Counted from the stretch's first letter, positions 36,187 to 45,678 are shown. The stretch: DNA of 64,000 nt from Colwellia sp. 1_MG-2023 (GCF_030546755.1 NZ_JAUOPE010000008.1:62001-126000), one strand, 5' to 3'. Made by a program: numbers and translations. The notes: generated by a model from the sequence alone, not told the origin.

Positions 36187-36957
36187 TTAATCAGCAAAGC
36201 TAGGATCATGGCGATAAACACGGCGCAACATAGCAGGCCAAGATTTTTGCCCGCCCGTTAATCCCGTATGAACGACACTTGCTTGCGCTTTTATGCCAGC
36301 AACAATTTTTTTCGGTGCATAAACCGGTTCCATCCCCGTTGACATTATTTGTAATTGTACTTGGCATGCGCGGGTTAAATCGTACATATGCATAAAAGCA
36401 TCGCCAATCGTTTGGCCTAACGTTAATGCGCCATGGTTACGTAATAACATAAAATTACTGTCGCCTAAGTCATTTTGTAAACGCAGTTTTTCATCTTCAT
36501 TTACCGCTAAACCTTCATAATCGTGATAGCTCATTGACGCTAGTGCAAACATTGCATATTGGCTTAATGGTAATAAGCCTTCTGCTAGACTTGCAACCGC
36601 AATAGTCTCATTGGTATGTAGATGGAATACGCATTGTTCTTCATGGCGTGCTTGATGGACCGCACTATGAATCGTAAAACCTGCTGGGTTAATGTCAAAA
36701 GGACAATCAGGGTCAATAATATTGCCATCGATATCAATTTTTACCAGATTAGAGGCGGTGATCTCATCAAAAGTTAAGCCAAAAGCATTGATCAAAATAT
36801 GATCTGTATTCGGAATTCTTGCAGAGATATGCGTATAAATTAAATCATCCCAGCCATGCAGGGCAACTAATCGATAGCAGGCAGCTAAATCAATGCGGGT
36901 CTGCCACTCTTGTGCTGATACCTTATTTTTCAAATTTAATTTCGGAAGTTCAAACAT
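36187..36957 (-). CDS. Class II aldolase/adducin-family protein
   Basis: A 256-residue protein of the class II aldolase/adducin family, zinc enzymes that cleave or epimerise sugar phosphates or related aldols. Metal-type histidines occur in VFHLHTNETIA (HxH) and in LLRNHGALTLG near residue 175. The early part carries GWDDLIYTHISARIP with the conserved T-H-S-R pattern. A good ribosome site (AGAAAGGAACAGGT) precedes the ATG. It is followed after 64 bp by the enolase-superfamily gene on the same strand. Together they suggest a sugar-acid pathway. A small part of the family acts on other substrates, so the role is not settled. Confidence 0.85.
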   Translation of the reverse strand: MFELPKLNLKNKVSAQEWQTRIDLAACYRLVALHGWDDLIYTHISARIPNTDHILINAFGLTFDEITASNLVKIDIDGNIIDPDCPFDINPAGFTIHSAVHQARHEEQCVFHLHTNETIAVASLAEGLLPLSQYAMFALASMSYHDYEGLAVNEDEKLRLQNDLGDSNFMLLRNHGALTLGQTIGDAFMHMYDLTRACQVQLQIMSTGMEPVYAPKKIVAGIKAQASVVHTGLTGGQKSWPAMLRRVYRHDPSFAD

Positions 36958-37101
36958 ACCTGTTCCTTTCTAAGCGTATCAGGAGTAATGGAGTTATTCA
37001 GTCGTATTTTAATCAAGCTTGGTTTTGAATAAAAGATAGTTATCATCACTTTTTAATCTAAGTAAGCCTGAATCATTTATTGAAGCCAGCCTTGTGAAGA
37101 G

Positions 37102-37278
37102 TTATTCAATTGCCAACTTAACAATCGCAATAATAATTAGCGCAAAAACTAATATTCGTGTCCATTTTGAATATTTCACTTGTTCTTGTTCTTCCATTGG
37201 CTTGCCAAATCGCTCACCTAAAATCACCATTAAAATTACCGCTAAAAAGACTAAACCTAAAATAACTAATAGTGTCAT
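37102..37278 (-). CDS. Small membrane protein
   Basis: A 58-residue protein with two hydrophobic helices (about residues 2-20 and 39-56) joined by a polar loop, GERFGKPMEEQEQVKYSKW. I chose the inner ATG at 37278, as an upstream start at 37317 would add a poorly supported AT-rich leader. It is antiparallel to the ThrE-type gene at 37378. The two-helix layout and the conserved-looking loop suggest a real gene of marine gammaproteobacteria, but I cannot name its family. The plus strand also carries a frame here, which is a shadow. Confidence 0.55.
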   Translation of the reverse strand: MTLLVILGLVFLAVILMVILGERFGKPMEEQEQVKYSKWTRILVFALIIIAIVKLAIE

Positions 37279-37377
37279 AATAAAATAACTTTGTTTGATA
37301 AAAGTAAAAGTTAACATAGAATATCAAATAGTTAACCGATAACCTATTTTCGTCTATAAATGGCGAGGTAAAATGTA

Positions 37378-38607
37378 ATGACAGAACTTGATGACTTTAT
37401 AGAAAAACGACGATTTATTATTCGTCTAGGCAAAGCATTACATAAGTTTGGTACGCCTGCATACCGTTTAGAAGCGCATTTACAAAGTATTTCTCAGTCT
37501 TTAGGCTTACAAGCCAGTTTTATTATAACGCCAACGTCTTTAACCTTTATATTAATGGACGACGACGATAATCAAAATTACAACCATATTTTAAGAGTTA
37601 CTCCTGGTGATATTGATTTAGGCGCTTTAGCACGTACTGATGAGTTGGTTGATGAAGTTAGTTCAGGTCAGCGCAGTTTATCTGAAGCAATTGTTCGACT
37701 AGATGAAATCGCAAATAAATCTAACCCTTATGGCCGAATATTAACCTTTTTTGCCTTCGCCGCTTCTAGCGGTGCATTTGCCATGTTAATGCGTACCAGC
37801 TGGAATGATGTTTTTTGGTCTACCCTATTGGGTTCTTTAGTCTGTATTTTTGTTTTTTGGTCTGAGCGCTCAAAGCGTGTTACTGAAATGCTAGAGCCAT
37901 TATCAGCATTAACCTGTGCTTTATTAGCGTCAGGTATTACCTTAATTGATCCAACCGTAAATGTACCTTTGGTTATATTATCTAGCATTATTGCATTTAT
38001 ACCCGGTTTAGCATTGACACTTGGTTTATCAGAGCTTGCCGCAAGAAATTTAATGGCAGGAACCGCTCGAATAATGGATGCTATTATGGTGTTATTTAAA
38101 CTCTACTTTGGCGCGGTGTTAGGCATCGCCCTAGGAAAAAAAATATGGGGAGAAGTAGAATATATCGTCCCTCATGTCATGCCAAATTGGACATCCTGGG
38201 CTGCCGTTACCACGCTATCAATTAGCTTAGTCATATTATTTAAAGCAAGAAAAAAAGATGCTCCGTGGGGGATAATTTCAGGTTATGTCGCTTTTGGTGC
38301 CAGTATGTGGGGTGGTATTCATTTAGGTATTGCATTAGGCGCTTTTGTGGGTGCATTTGCCTTAGGGATTTATAGCAATCTTTTCTCACGTATCATGAAT
38401 TTACCTTCAAGTATCGTAAAACTATTAGGGTTAGTCGTACTGGTTCCGGGAAGCAAAGTGTATATTGGTTTAAATACCGCAATATCAGGACAAGAAATGA
38501 TAGGTAATAGCGCCGATATTGGCTCGCAAACATTTTTAATTTTTATGTCATTAGTTGCAGGTCTTATCTTCGCGAATGTTATTTATCCATCCAGAAAAAT
38601 GTTATAG
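37378..38607 (+). CDS. Threonine/serine exporter (ThrE family)
   Basis: A 409-residue membrane exporter that combines the two parts encoded separately in E. coli as yjjP and yjjB. The N-terminal cytoplasmic domain (about 1-115, with LGKALHKFGTPAYRLEAHL) is of the ThrE type. The C-terminal part has about ten membrane helices, including the PGLALTLGLSELAARNLMAG stretch typical of the family. It probably exports threonine, serine or small organic acids. The gene is followed after only 2 bp by a TetR-type regulator gene, which may control it. The fused form is normal for Actinobacteria and many gammaproteobacteria. Confidence 0.9.
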   Translation: MTELDDFIEKRRFIIRLGKALHKFGTPAYRLEAHLQSISQSLGLQASFIITPTSLTFILMDDDDNQNYNHILRVTPGDIDLGALARTDELVDEVSSGQRSLSEAIVRLDEIANKSNPYGRILTFFAFAASSGAFAMLMRTSWNDVFWSTLLGSLVCIFVFWSERSKRVTEMLEPLSALTCALLASGITLIDPTVNVPLVILSSIIAFIPGLALTLGLSELAARNLMAGTARIMDAIMVLFKLYFGAVLGIALGKKIWGEVEYIVPHVMPNWTSWAAVTTLSISLVILFKARKKDAPWGIISGYVAFGASMWGGIHLGIALGAFVGAFALGIYSNLFSRIMNLPSSIVKLLGLVVLVPGSKVYIGLNTAISGQEMIGNSADIGSQTFLIFMSLVAGLIFANVIYPSRKML

Positions 38608-38609
38608 AA

Positions 38610-39260
38610 ATGGCTATTAATAAAAAAACGGTTAAAGCAAAATCGAAAGACAAAGTCTCATATCATCATGGCGACCTCTATAGTGCCTTATTGAAAATAG
38701 CGACAAAGATGTTAAATGAGCAAGGTATAGACAGCCTTTCACTGCGTAAAATTGCTGAAAATGTTGGTGTTTCTAGAACGGCAGCGTACCACCATTTTAA
38801 AGATAAAAATGATCTATTATGCGCCATTGCCGCACAAGGTTTTAATCAATGGCAAAAACATGCTGAAAAAATATTTACTAATAATAACCTAACGAAAGAA
38901 CAACAATATCGTGACTTTGTTTATGGTTATATTCACTTTGCCACTAAGAATCCAAATTTATATGATTTAATGTTTGGTCGTACAATTTGGAAAGATCGGG
39001 GCAGTAACGAAACCTTGCGTCTTGCGGCTTTTCCTAGTTTTGATTTTCAAGTAAAAATGACCAAGCATTGGCAACAAATGGCTTTATTACCAAGCAGCGA
39101 ATCATCATTACGTTTGGCACAAGTTATTTGGGGAACTTTACATGGCATTGCTAAATTAATGATCGATGGCATTTATACCGATAACTCAAGTGTTGATGAA
39201 ATGTGTGAATGTGCGGTGAATTTATTTTTATCAACCGCGCAATCAACCAGTCATTCATAA
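38610..39260 (+). CDS. TetR-family regulator
   Basis: A 216-residue repressor-type protein. The N-terminal helix-turn-helix domain (about 18-75) reads LSLRKIAENVGVSRTAAYHHFKDKNDLL. The C-terminal domain resembles the WHG-type TetR ligand domain. It starts 2 bp after the ThrE-type exporter gene, so the two are co-translated, which suggests control of exporter expression or of a related stress response. It is followed by a PilZ gene after 21 bp. Ligand and target are unknown. Confidence 0.88.
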   Translation: MAINKKTVKAKSKDKVSYHHGDLYSALLKIATKMLNEQGIDSLSLRKIAENVGVSRTAAYHHFKDKNDLLCAIAAQGFNQWQKHAEKIFTNNNLTKEQQYRDFVYGYIHFATKNPNLYDLMFGRTIWKDRGSNETLRLAAFPSFDFQVKMTKHWQQMALLPSSESSLRLAQVIWGTLHGIAKLMIDGIYTDNSSVDEMCECAVNLFLSTAQSTSHS

Positions 39261-39281
39261 AAATGAATCAAAGGAAATCTT

Positions 39282-39893
39282 ATGACCAGCAGTAATACAT
39301 TAACTAAACTTGAGCAATTTAATGAGTTTTTCACCATTGAATATGAATTTAGCGTCAATGTTAGCTTGCTTGAGAAAGACAAAACCTATGATTACCAAAG
39401 CTTTCTTAATCAGATGCCTACTCCATTTAAAATGGCAAGTGACATGGCGACTTTAGATCAGGCAGCACTTAGACCTTTGCAGGCGTTAAGCGGTGTTGCT
39501 GGTCAACTTGTTGATTATCTTAATCATCAAGCACAAAAAATAGATCTTTTGATGGGCTATATTTTAAGTCAACAAGTCGAAGAAGCACACCAATATCAAG
39601 GGTTAACTTTTGGCGGTGGTGGCATTACTTTTTCTAGCGATACCAAGTTTGATTTGGAAGATTATCTTGAACTGAAAATATTTATTCAAGATGATAATTG
39701 TGCGGTTTATTGTTTTGGTGAAATCATTGACATAGAACAAATAGACAATACTTCTGTTTATAAAGTCATTTTTCACTTAATTCGAGATGAAGACCGAGAA
39801 ATATTAGTGAGAGCCAGCTTACATAAACAATCTGAACAATTAAAAGCTTTGGCTAAAAAACGTCAGCAATCTTCAGAGGATGCCAATCAATAA
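39282..39893 (+). CDS. PilZ-domain protein
   Basis: A 203-residue protein. An N-terminal helical part (about 1-95) is followed by a PilZ-like beta barrel (about 100-190), with QYQGLTFGGGGITFSSDTKF near residue 106. Canonical c-di-GMP-binding PilZ domains have RxxxR and DxSxxG motifs. Here the corresponding region reads YQGLTFGGGGITF and the arginine pair is not evident, so c-di-GMP binding is uncertain. The gene follows the TetR regulator by 21 bp and has the ribosome site AAAGGAAATCTT. It may act in c-di-GMP control of motility or surface behaviour together with the MCP next door. Confidence 0.75.
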   Translation: MTSSNTLTKLEQFNEFFTIEYEFSVNVSLLEKDKTYDYQSFLNQMPTPFKMASDMATLDQAALRPLQALSGVAGQLVDYLNHQAQKIDLLMGYILSQQVEEAHQYQGLTFGGGGITFSSDTKFDLEDYLELKIFIQDDNCAVYCFGEIIDIEQIDNTSVYKVIFHLIRDEDREILVRASLHKQSEQLKALAKKRQQSSEDANQ

Positions 39894-39911
39894 CAGTTTT
39901 AAATTGCCAAT

Positions 39912-39939
39912 AAAAAAGAGCTAAATCTAGCTCTTTTTT
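39912..39939. terminator. Bidirectional terminator
   Basis: A 12-bp stem pairs AAAAAAGAGCTA (39912-39923) with TAGCTCTTTTTT (39928-39939) around AATC. T runs are present in both directions. It serves the PilZ gene on the plus strand and the MCP gene on the minus strand. Confidence 0.9.
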
Positions 39940-39959
39940 ATCAACTTATTTTAAAAAAG

Positions 39960-41126
39960 CTAAACGCAAATTCTGTTTAGGGTTCTATCAACGTCTTCGG
40001 CAGTCGCTTTTTGTTGTTCAGCATGCTCCGCAACTATCGTCAAACCTTTATTAATATCTTGGCTCAATGACACAACAGCCGCCATATTATCATTGATAGA
40101 AGCAGTAGATTGTTGCTGTTGCTCTGTGCCGTTAGCAATTTGTGATGTTAAAGTATTAACTTCAGTAAAAACTTGACCAATCTTTTCTAAAGCGTCTACA
40201 ACTTCTTCAGATTGTTGCAAACTGTCTTGCGTGAGGCTTTCACCTTTAGCGATAGCATTTACCGCATTGGTCGATTTTTCTTGTAAGCCTTCAACCATAG
40301 ATTGAATTTCAACAGTAGACTCTTGGGTTCTGTGCGCTAATGCTCTAACTTCATCTGCAACAACGGCAAAACCTCGCCCTTGTTCACCTGCGCGAGCTGC
40401 CTCAATTGCGGCATTTAATGCTAATAAATTCGTTTGATCAGCAATGCCACGAATAACATCAAGCACGGAACCGATACGAGAACATTCTTCTTGTAATAAG
40501 GCTAACTCATTTGCCATTTCAGTAACTTCATTAGCAAATGCAGCAATGGTGTCTTGACTAGTATTTGACGCTGTAGTTCCTTGTTGCAACAAACTTAATA
40601 CTTCATTTGACGTGTCACTCACTTGTGCAGCCCCTTGAGACAAGGTAGTAGATGTTGATGCTATTTCATCGATTGAAGCGGCCATTTGTTCAATTTGATC
40701 AGCGGATTGATCAACTATAATCACAGAGTCGCTGATTTGACTAGTTAATGAGCCAGCTCCTTGCCTTAACGTATCAGATTCATCTCTAATTTCTTTAATA
40801 ACATCGGCTAAATTAGCAATAAATAAACTCAATTCATTAACCACATCAGCAAGGTCATCGCTTTTATCATCTTTCAAAGGCGCAGGTGGCGCCTGATCTA
40901 CACTAATCACTAGATCTAAATAGTGCTTTAAATTATCGATTCGATTAGCTAAAAATTGTGTTGAAAAAAAGAAGCTAGCGGCAACCTGAGCTATCACTAA
41001 AACTAAGAGTAATGTTACTACACTACCTTTTTCCATATTTTCAGTAAAAAGAATGACAAACAACAGTGCAATGAAGCCAATAATCGCACTAGGAAATAAT
41101 AATTTAATATGTAATCGATTGAACAT
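39960..41126 (-). CDS. Methyl-accepting chemotaxis protein
   Basis: A transmembrane receptor that signals to CheA through CheW. I chose the ATG at 41126 (388 residues, [12 protein letters not shown]), since longer starts upstream would add an uncharacteristic leader. Two adjacent membrane helices (about residues 8-27 and 36-55) are joined by a very short periplasmic loop, so it lacks a large periplasmic sensor. The rest is the cytoplasmic coiled-coil signalling domain. Its hairpin tip reads [20 protein letters not shown] followed by [17 protein letters not shown]. No HAMP domain is obvious. It stands alone, not in a chemotaxis operon. The stimulus may be sensed in the membrane or cytoplasm. 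Confidence 0.92.
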   Translation of the reverse strand: MFNRLHIKLLFPSAIIGFIALLFVILFTENMEKGSVVTLLLVLVIAQVAASFFFSTQFLANRIDNLKHYLDLVISVDQAPPAPLKDDKSDDLADVVNELSLFIANLADVIKEIRDESDTLRQGAGSLTSQISDSVIIVDQSADQIEQMAASIDEIASTSTTLSQGAAQVSDTSNEVLSLLQQGTTASNTSQDTIAAFANEVTEMANELALLQEECSRIGSVLDVIRGIADQTNLLALNAAIEAARAGEQGRGFAVVADEVRALAHRTQESTVEIQSMVEGLQEKSTNAVNAIAKGESLTQDSLQQSEEVVDALEKIGQVFTEVNTLTSQIANGTEQQQQSTASINDNMAAVVSLSQDINKGLTIVAEHAEQQKATAEDVDRTLNRICV

Positions 41127-41485
41127 AATCCATCCAATTTTGTCTTGTAGAATTTTATTATTGTCTAAATAAATATTAAGCCAAGTTAACTTATATTTAC
41201 TCTCTTGCATAAAGTTACAGATAAATAGACGAATTTGCGACATATATTTTGCAAATTAACCGAAAATTTCATCGTTTGTATAACAAGATGTTTAGCTCAA
41301 GTTAGCTAGGGGCTGTTGATCTTTCGAGATTGTTTTTTCAGCATTTTGTTGGGTAGTTATACAAGGCAGAGCCTTTGTAATATGGTTTTTAATATTTGTC
41401 AGAAACAATCATAGACGAAGCTAAAATCCATCAGTAACATAATACTACCCTATAAAGTCGATTTATCTATAACCTGAGCACCCAA

Positions 41486-41653
41486 ATGAACTTAACCATA
41501 CTCTTACTTATTTTTTGCTGCTTGGCAGTTGTAATAGGATCTATTATGACGATTAGAAAGTCAGCGAATAAATTTATTTTATCCGAAGAACAGAAAAAGA
41601 AAATTAAACAAAGGGAAATAGAACAACAACAAAAAGATAAACTTCAGAAATAA
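41486..41653 (+). CDS. DUF2897-like small membrane protein
   Basis: A 55-residue protein starting MNLTILLLIFCCLAVVIGSI. It has one membrane helix (about residues 2-22) and a polar, Lys/Gln/Glu-rich tail (EEQKKKIKQREIEQQQKDK). Length, the MNLT start and the V-I-G-S-I-M helix end fit the DUF2897 family of short inner-membrane proteins in gammaproteobacteria. The role of that family is unknown. The frame ends in TAA at 41651 and is shorter than a usual gene-finder cutoff. It lies alone between the MCP gene and the TonB receptor. The ribosome site is weak (CCTGAGCACCCAA). Confidence 0.6.
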   Translation: MNLTILLLIFCCLAVVIGSIMTIRKSANKFILSEEQKKKIKQREIEQQQKDKLQK

Positions 41654-42229
41654 CCCACCATGAAAACCTGAATAGTATTCTCCAACTTTTACCATCAAAA
41701 GTCTGTTTTTCTATTGTTGTTACACTTCTTACAATTCTTACATTTTATATATGAAATACATTCACTTAGCAGTGTAACATAATATTTACAACAACAACTA
41801 ACGCTGTAACCAATTGTTTTATATAACAAAAAATACAAAACCTCTTTTTCTATGTTTTAGAAGTTTTAATTAAATCATATCAATACACACAAAAACACAA
41901 TATAAACCATTGTTTTATATACTAAAAAAACACAATCCAACAAAAATGACGCTTTGAGGCTCCTATTTGTGTCTTTTTAGAAATATTTCGCACAAGGAAA
42001 ACACTTAAAACCCTGTTTTACATGAATTTAATAGCACTTAAAAAATATTACCATTTGTAACTAAATGGTTAAAACCCTGATATGCCGGTTTGTATAAAAA
42101 ATGGAGTTAAGTTTAGTATCTCATTCGACTAAAAATGTCGAATAAAAATAAAACTTACAAAGTAACTTTCAGAAAGTTTAACTTTGTAAAAAACCACAAA
42201 AATCACTCAAGTGATTCAGGGAGAATAAA
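41654..42229. other. Long leader of the TonB-dependent receptor
   Basis: This 576-bp stretch has no gene. It is extremely AT-rich. A 12-base direct repeat TTGTTTTATATA lies at 41814 and 41910, each followed by A-rich sequence. A long hairpin lies near the end, at 42155-42189. The leader may hold the promoter and control sites of the receptor gene, but no recognisable regulator motif could be assigned. Confidence 0.5.
42155..42189 (+). promoter_or_regulatory. Hairpin in the TonB receptor leader
   Basis: TTACAAAGT and AACTTT on the left pair with AAAGTT and ACTTTGTAA on the right. Together these give about 15 bp with a small bulge (TA) and a three-base loop (CAG). It lies 40 bp before the ATG and is followed by a short A run rather than T. 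It may control translation or protect the transcript. Confidence 0.55.
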
Positions 42230-45200
42230 ATGAAAAATTCAAATACACATTATTTGAAAACATTTAAACGTTCGCTTACTGCAATTGCCATATCGACAGT
42301 TATCGGTATGTCAACAGCGTCAGCAGAAGATATTAAAGGTAATGTAATAGTTACTGACGGCACAACAACGGGCTTATCAGTTAAAGCCGTTAACACTGCA
42401 ACAAATACGACTCGTTCAGTTGACGTAGATGCTGATGGTTCATATCGTCTTTCTAAACTGCCTACAGGTTCATATGAAGTCACAGTTTCCAAAGGGAATA
42501 CAACATTAGCAAAAGAAACTATTCGAGTATCTTTAGGTAATAATACTACTGCTGACTTTTCTGTAGAGTCATCAGTTGAAGTGATCAGTGTTACTGGTTC
42601 AAGAGTGTCTATGGTTGATGTATCTTCTATGGATTCAGGCTTGACTATCGGTGAAGGTGATATCGATAGAATGCCAATAGCACGTAATTTAACTGCTGTG
42701 GCATTATTAGCACCTGGTGTTGTTCTAGGTGACAATAAATTTGCTGGCGCAGGTGTCGGCTTCGCATCATTTGGTGGTTCTTCAGTTGCAGAAAACTCAT
42801 GTTATATTAACGGACTTGAAGTAACTAATACTCGTCAAGGTTTAGGTTGTGGCTCTGTTCCATTTGAATTCTATAATGAATTTCAAGTAAAAACAGGTGG
42901 TTACTCAGCTAAATTTGGTCGTGCAACTGGTGGTGTTATTAACTCAAACACTAAAAGTGGTACTAATGATTGGGAATTCACAGCGTCAGCTACATTCCAA
43001 CCCGATAGTTTAAGAGAAGAAGGTTCTGTATCTCGCCAAAATGGCGGTACAGGTCGAATTTTCCGAGATACACGATCAGATGTTAACGGTTCTACAGAGT
43101 TAACTTTCTCTGCTGCCGGCCCTATCATTGAAGATACATTATTTATCTACGCGTTAGTTAACCCAAGAGACACAGAAAGAAGTTACACAGACTTTACTGG
43201 TCGTGACCAAGATAATGGTGTTTCTGAGTTCCGTGAGCGTGAATCTTCTGGTTCTGACAACTTGTTCTGGGGTGGTAAAATTGATTGGGATATCAATGAA
43301 GATCACCGTTTAAGTTATTTCACTTACTCAGATGAGAATACCGCTGAAGAGAAAATTTATCGTTTCGATGGTGCAAACGGTACTTATGGTAATGAACTGA
43401 TCGATACAGAAATTCGTGATCGTGGCGGTAAAGCATGGAGCCTTAGCTACACAGGTTATCTTACTAATGACTTAGTTGTTACTGCGATGACAGGTAACAT
43501 TCGTACAGAATATACCACGAATATTGCTAACCAAGAATGTGCGTCAGTTGCTGATTCTCGTAACACAGCAAACCCAGCACAAGGCTGTGGCTCTGGTGGT
43601 CGCATTGGTCAAAATTATGATGATAACGATCAAACACGTATTGATATCGAATATCAACTAGGCGATCACACAATTTCTGCAGGTTATGATTACCAAAAAC
43701 GTTCATCAACTAACCGTATCGACAGAATGGCGGGTGATCACGCATGGACTTATAACACGATTGCAGCTGATGGTAATTTAACAACCAATGGTATTAACTA
43801 TACTAATACCACAGGTGCTGCTCATGATTATGTAGCTGACCGTATATTTATCGGTGGTGGTGACTTTTATTCAGACTTAAAAGCTTACTACATCGAAGAT
43901 AATTGGCAAATTACTGATGACTTATTATTATCAATTGGTGGTCGTATAGATGAGTTTGATAGCTACGCGGTTGGCGGTGGTTTATTAACATCATTTAAAA
44001 CAGACATTGCTCCTCGTTTAGGTTTTAGCTGGGACGTAAATGGTGACGGTGAATCAAAACTTTACGGTACATTTGGTCACTATTATCTACCTGTTGCGAA
44101 TAACACGATTTACCGTGTAGGTTCTGGTATCAGTGATTCAACGGCTTACTACACCTTCGATAGTATTGATCCTTCGACAGGTAACCCTGTCAACCCAACG
44201 CCTATTACAGGCAACATCACATCTTCAACAAGCATCAGCAGCCCTGCTATTGCTCCAGCTAATGAAGTGTTCCAAGCACAAGAAGCCGACCCATTCTCTA
44301 AACAAGAGTTTACTATCGGTTATGACCAAGCGCTTAATGATAACCTATCAGTATCAATCCGCGGTACATACCGTACTATCTTAACTGCGTTAGACGATTA
44401 CTGTGGTAAGTACTCTTATCCACATTGTGTGATGTTAAACCCAGGCGAAGCTTCTAGCTGGTATAAAGATGGTTTATATTGGGATGGCTCTGCATGGGGG
44501 GATGCTGGTGGAAATACAACCGATGGTCAACCAGATCCAGGCTCTTTACGTAAGCATACTAAAGAAGAAATCGGATTACCTGAAGCGAAAAACGATTACT
44601 TAGCATGGCAATTATCAACTAAATACAATCAAGATAATTTCCGTTTTGACCTAACTTATACATGGTCACGTAGTACTGGTAATTTCGAAGGTGGTGTCAA
44701 ATCTGATATCGGTCAAGCAGATGCGGGCTTAACACAAGACTTTGACTTTGCAGCATTAATGGATGGTTCAGATGGCTATCAACCAAATGATCGCCGTCAC
44801 GTATTCAAGTTCTTCGGTAGCTATGACTATAACGATGACTTAACGTTTGGTGTTAATGCAACATTATCAAGTGGTCGCCCATTGTCTATCTACGGTAAAG
44901 GCCATCCAAGTGATGATCCTAACTTATTCGGTGGTTGGGGTGATTTCTTCTACACCTATCACGGTTGTGATTTAACTGATGATGGTGCAGGTGGTCAAGA
45001 GTGTTTAAATGAAAACAAACATTATAATAAACACCCTCGTGGCTCAGCTGGAAGAACTTCTTGGACATTCAATGTTGATTTATCTGCAAGCTATATGTTT
45101 GAAGTTTCAGGTATCGATATGAGAGCATCTGTAGATGTATTCAATGTGTTAAACAGTCAACAAGCAACTTCTTTAAATGAACATTATGAGTCAGGTTCTG

Positions 45201-45286
45201 AAGGTACTACCAACTCTTGGTATGGCGCAGCATACTCATGGCAAACACCTCGTTACGTACGTTTAGGTTTAGAAGCACGCTTCTAA
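42230..45286 (+). CDS. Oar-like TonB-dependent receptor
   Basis: A 1018-residue outer-membrane receptor. It has a signal peptide (about 1-33, ending at TASA). A carboxypeptidase-regulatory-like domain follows (about 34-105, with GNVIVTDGTTTGLSV and RLSKLPTGSYEVTVSK). Next come a plug domain (about 110-240) and a large beta barrel ending in RYVRLGLEARF, with the terminal phenylalanine required for barrel assembly. This layout is of the Oar type, common in marine Alteromonadales, where such proteins may take up peptides, proteins or large polymers. The ligand is unknown. A ribosome site AGGGAGA precedes the ATG. No binding-protein or transport genes are beside it. Confidence 0.9.
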   Translation: MKNSNTHYLKTFKRSLTAIAISTVIGMSTASAEDIKGNVIVTDGTTTGLSVKAVNTATNTTRSVDVDADGSYRLSKLPTGSYEVTVSKGNTTLAKETIRVSLGNNTTADFSVESSVEVISVTGSRVSMVDVSSMDSGLTIGEGDIDRMPIARNLTAVALLAPGVVLGDNKFAGAGVGFASFGGSSVAENSCYINGLEVTNTRQGLGCGSVPFEFYNEFQVKTGGYSAKFGRATGGVINSNTKSGTNDWEFTASATFQPDSLREEGSVSRQNGGTGRIFRDTRSDVNGSTELTFSAAGPIIEDTLFIYALVNPRDTERSYTDFTGRDQDNGVSEFRERESSGSDNLFWGGKIDWDINEDHRLSYFTYSDENTAEEKIYRFDGANGTYGNELIDTEIRDRGGKAWSLSYTGYLTNDLVVTAMTGNIRTEYTTNIANQECASVADSRNTANPAQGCGSGGRIGQNYDDNDQTRIDIEYQLGDHTISAGYDYQKRSSTNRIDRMAGDHAWTYNTIAADGNLTTNGINYTNTTGAAHDYVADRIFIGGGDFYSDLKAYYIEDNWQITDDLLLSIGGRIDEFDSYAVGGGLLTSFKTDIAPRLGFSWDVNGDGESKLYGTFGHYYLPVANNTIYRVGSGISDSTAYYTFDSIDPSTGNPVNPTPITGNITSSTSISSPAIAPANEVFQAQEADPFSKQEFTIGYDQALNDNLSVSIRGTYRTILTALDDYCGKYSYPHCVMLNPGEASSWYKDGLYWDGSAWGDAGGNTTDGQPDPGSLRKHTKEEIGLPEAKNDYLAWQLSTKYNQDNFRFDLTYTWSRSTGNFEGGVKSDIGQADAGLTQDFDFAALMDGSDGYQPNDRRHVFKFFGSYDYNDDLTFGVNATLSSGRPLSIYGKGHPSDDPNLFGGWGDFFYTYHGCDLTDDGAGGQECLNENKHYNKHPRGSAGRTSWTFNVDLSASYMFEVSGIDMRASVDVFNVLNSQQATSLNEHYESGSEGTTNSWYGAAYSWQTPRYVRLGLEARF

Positions 45287-45307
45287 TTTAAGCTAACGTC
45301 AATAACT

Positions 45308-45336
45308 AAAAAAGCCTCTGATGAGGCTTTTTTTTT
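45308..45336. terminator. Terminator after the TonB receptor
   Basis: An 11-bp stem pairs AAAAAAGCCTC (45308-45318) with GAGGCTTTTTT (45323-45333) around TGAT, followed by further T residues. It ends the receptor transcript. Its A run may also allow it to serve ppiC from the other side. Confidence 0.9.
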
Positions 45337-45399
45337 ATGCACAAAATAATGCGATTTAACCACGTAAATAATGATGACTCTTACGCTTCATTTTATAGT

Positions 45400-45678
45400 T
45401 TAATTACGATAAATAGTTTGAATCAAATGGTAACCAAAACGTGTTTTAACGGGTCCATGAACGGTTAATACTTCTTTTTTAAAGACCACATCATCAAATG
45501 CTTTCACCATTTGGCCTTTTTTAAATTCACCTAAATCCCCTCCCTTTTTCTTCGACGGACAAGTTGAAAATTTCTTCGCCATTTGACCAAAATCTGCACC
45601 TTTCGCAATTTTCTCTTTGATCTGAGCCGCTTGTTTTTCTGTTTTGACCAATATATGCCTTGCACACGCTAACGCCAT
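45400..45678 (-). CDS. ppiC: Parvulin-type peptidyl-prolyl isomerase PpiC
   Basis: This cytoplasmic parvulin speeds cis-trans isomerisation of X-Pro bonds. The 92-residue protein is nearly the length of E. coli PpiC (93). It shows the family's [12 protein letters not shown] start with the conserved histidine, [16 protein letters not shown] in the centre, and RFGYHLIQ with the second histidine at the end. It is monocistronic and convergent with the TonB receptor. Assignment is firm. Confidence 0.94.
   Translation of the reverse strand: MALACARHILVKTEKQAAQIKEKIAKGADFGQMAKKFSTCPSKKKGGDLGEFKKGQMVKAFDDVVFKKEVLTVHGPVKTRFGYHLIQTIYRN

Noticed and set aside
37094-37288. A plus-strand frame opposite the small membrane-protein gene at 37102-37278
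   Set aside because: It overlaps the minus-strand candidate almost entirely, and its translation is low-complexity (Ile/Lys-rich), as expected of an antisense shadow.
42250-42735. A long open frame of 161 codons on the minus strand within the TonB receptor gene
   Set aside because: It lies entirely opposite a well-supported coding region, with no ribosome site and no recognisable domain. It is the kind of shadow frame that arises by chance from the codon bias of the real gene.
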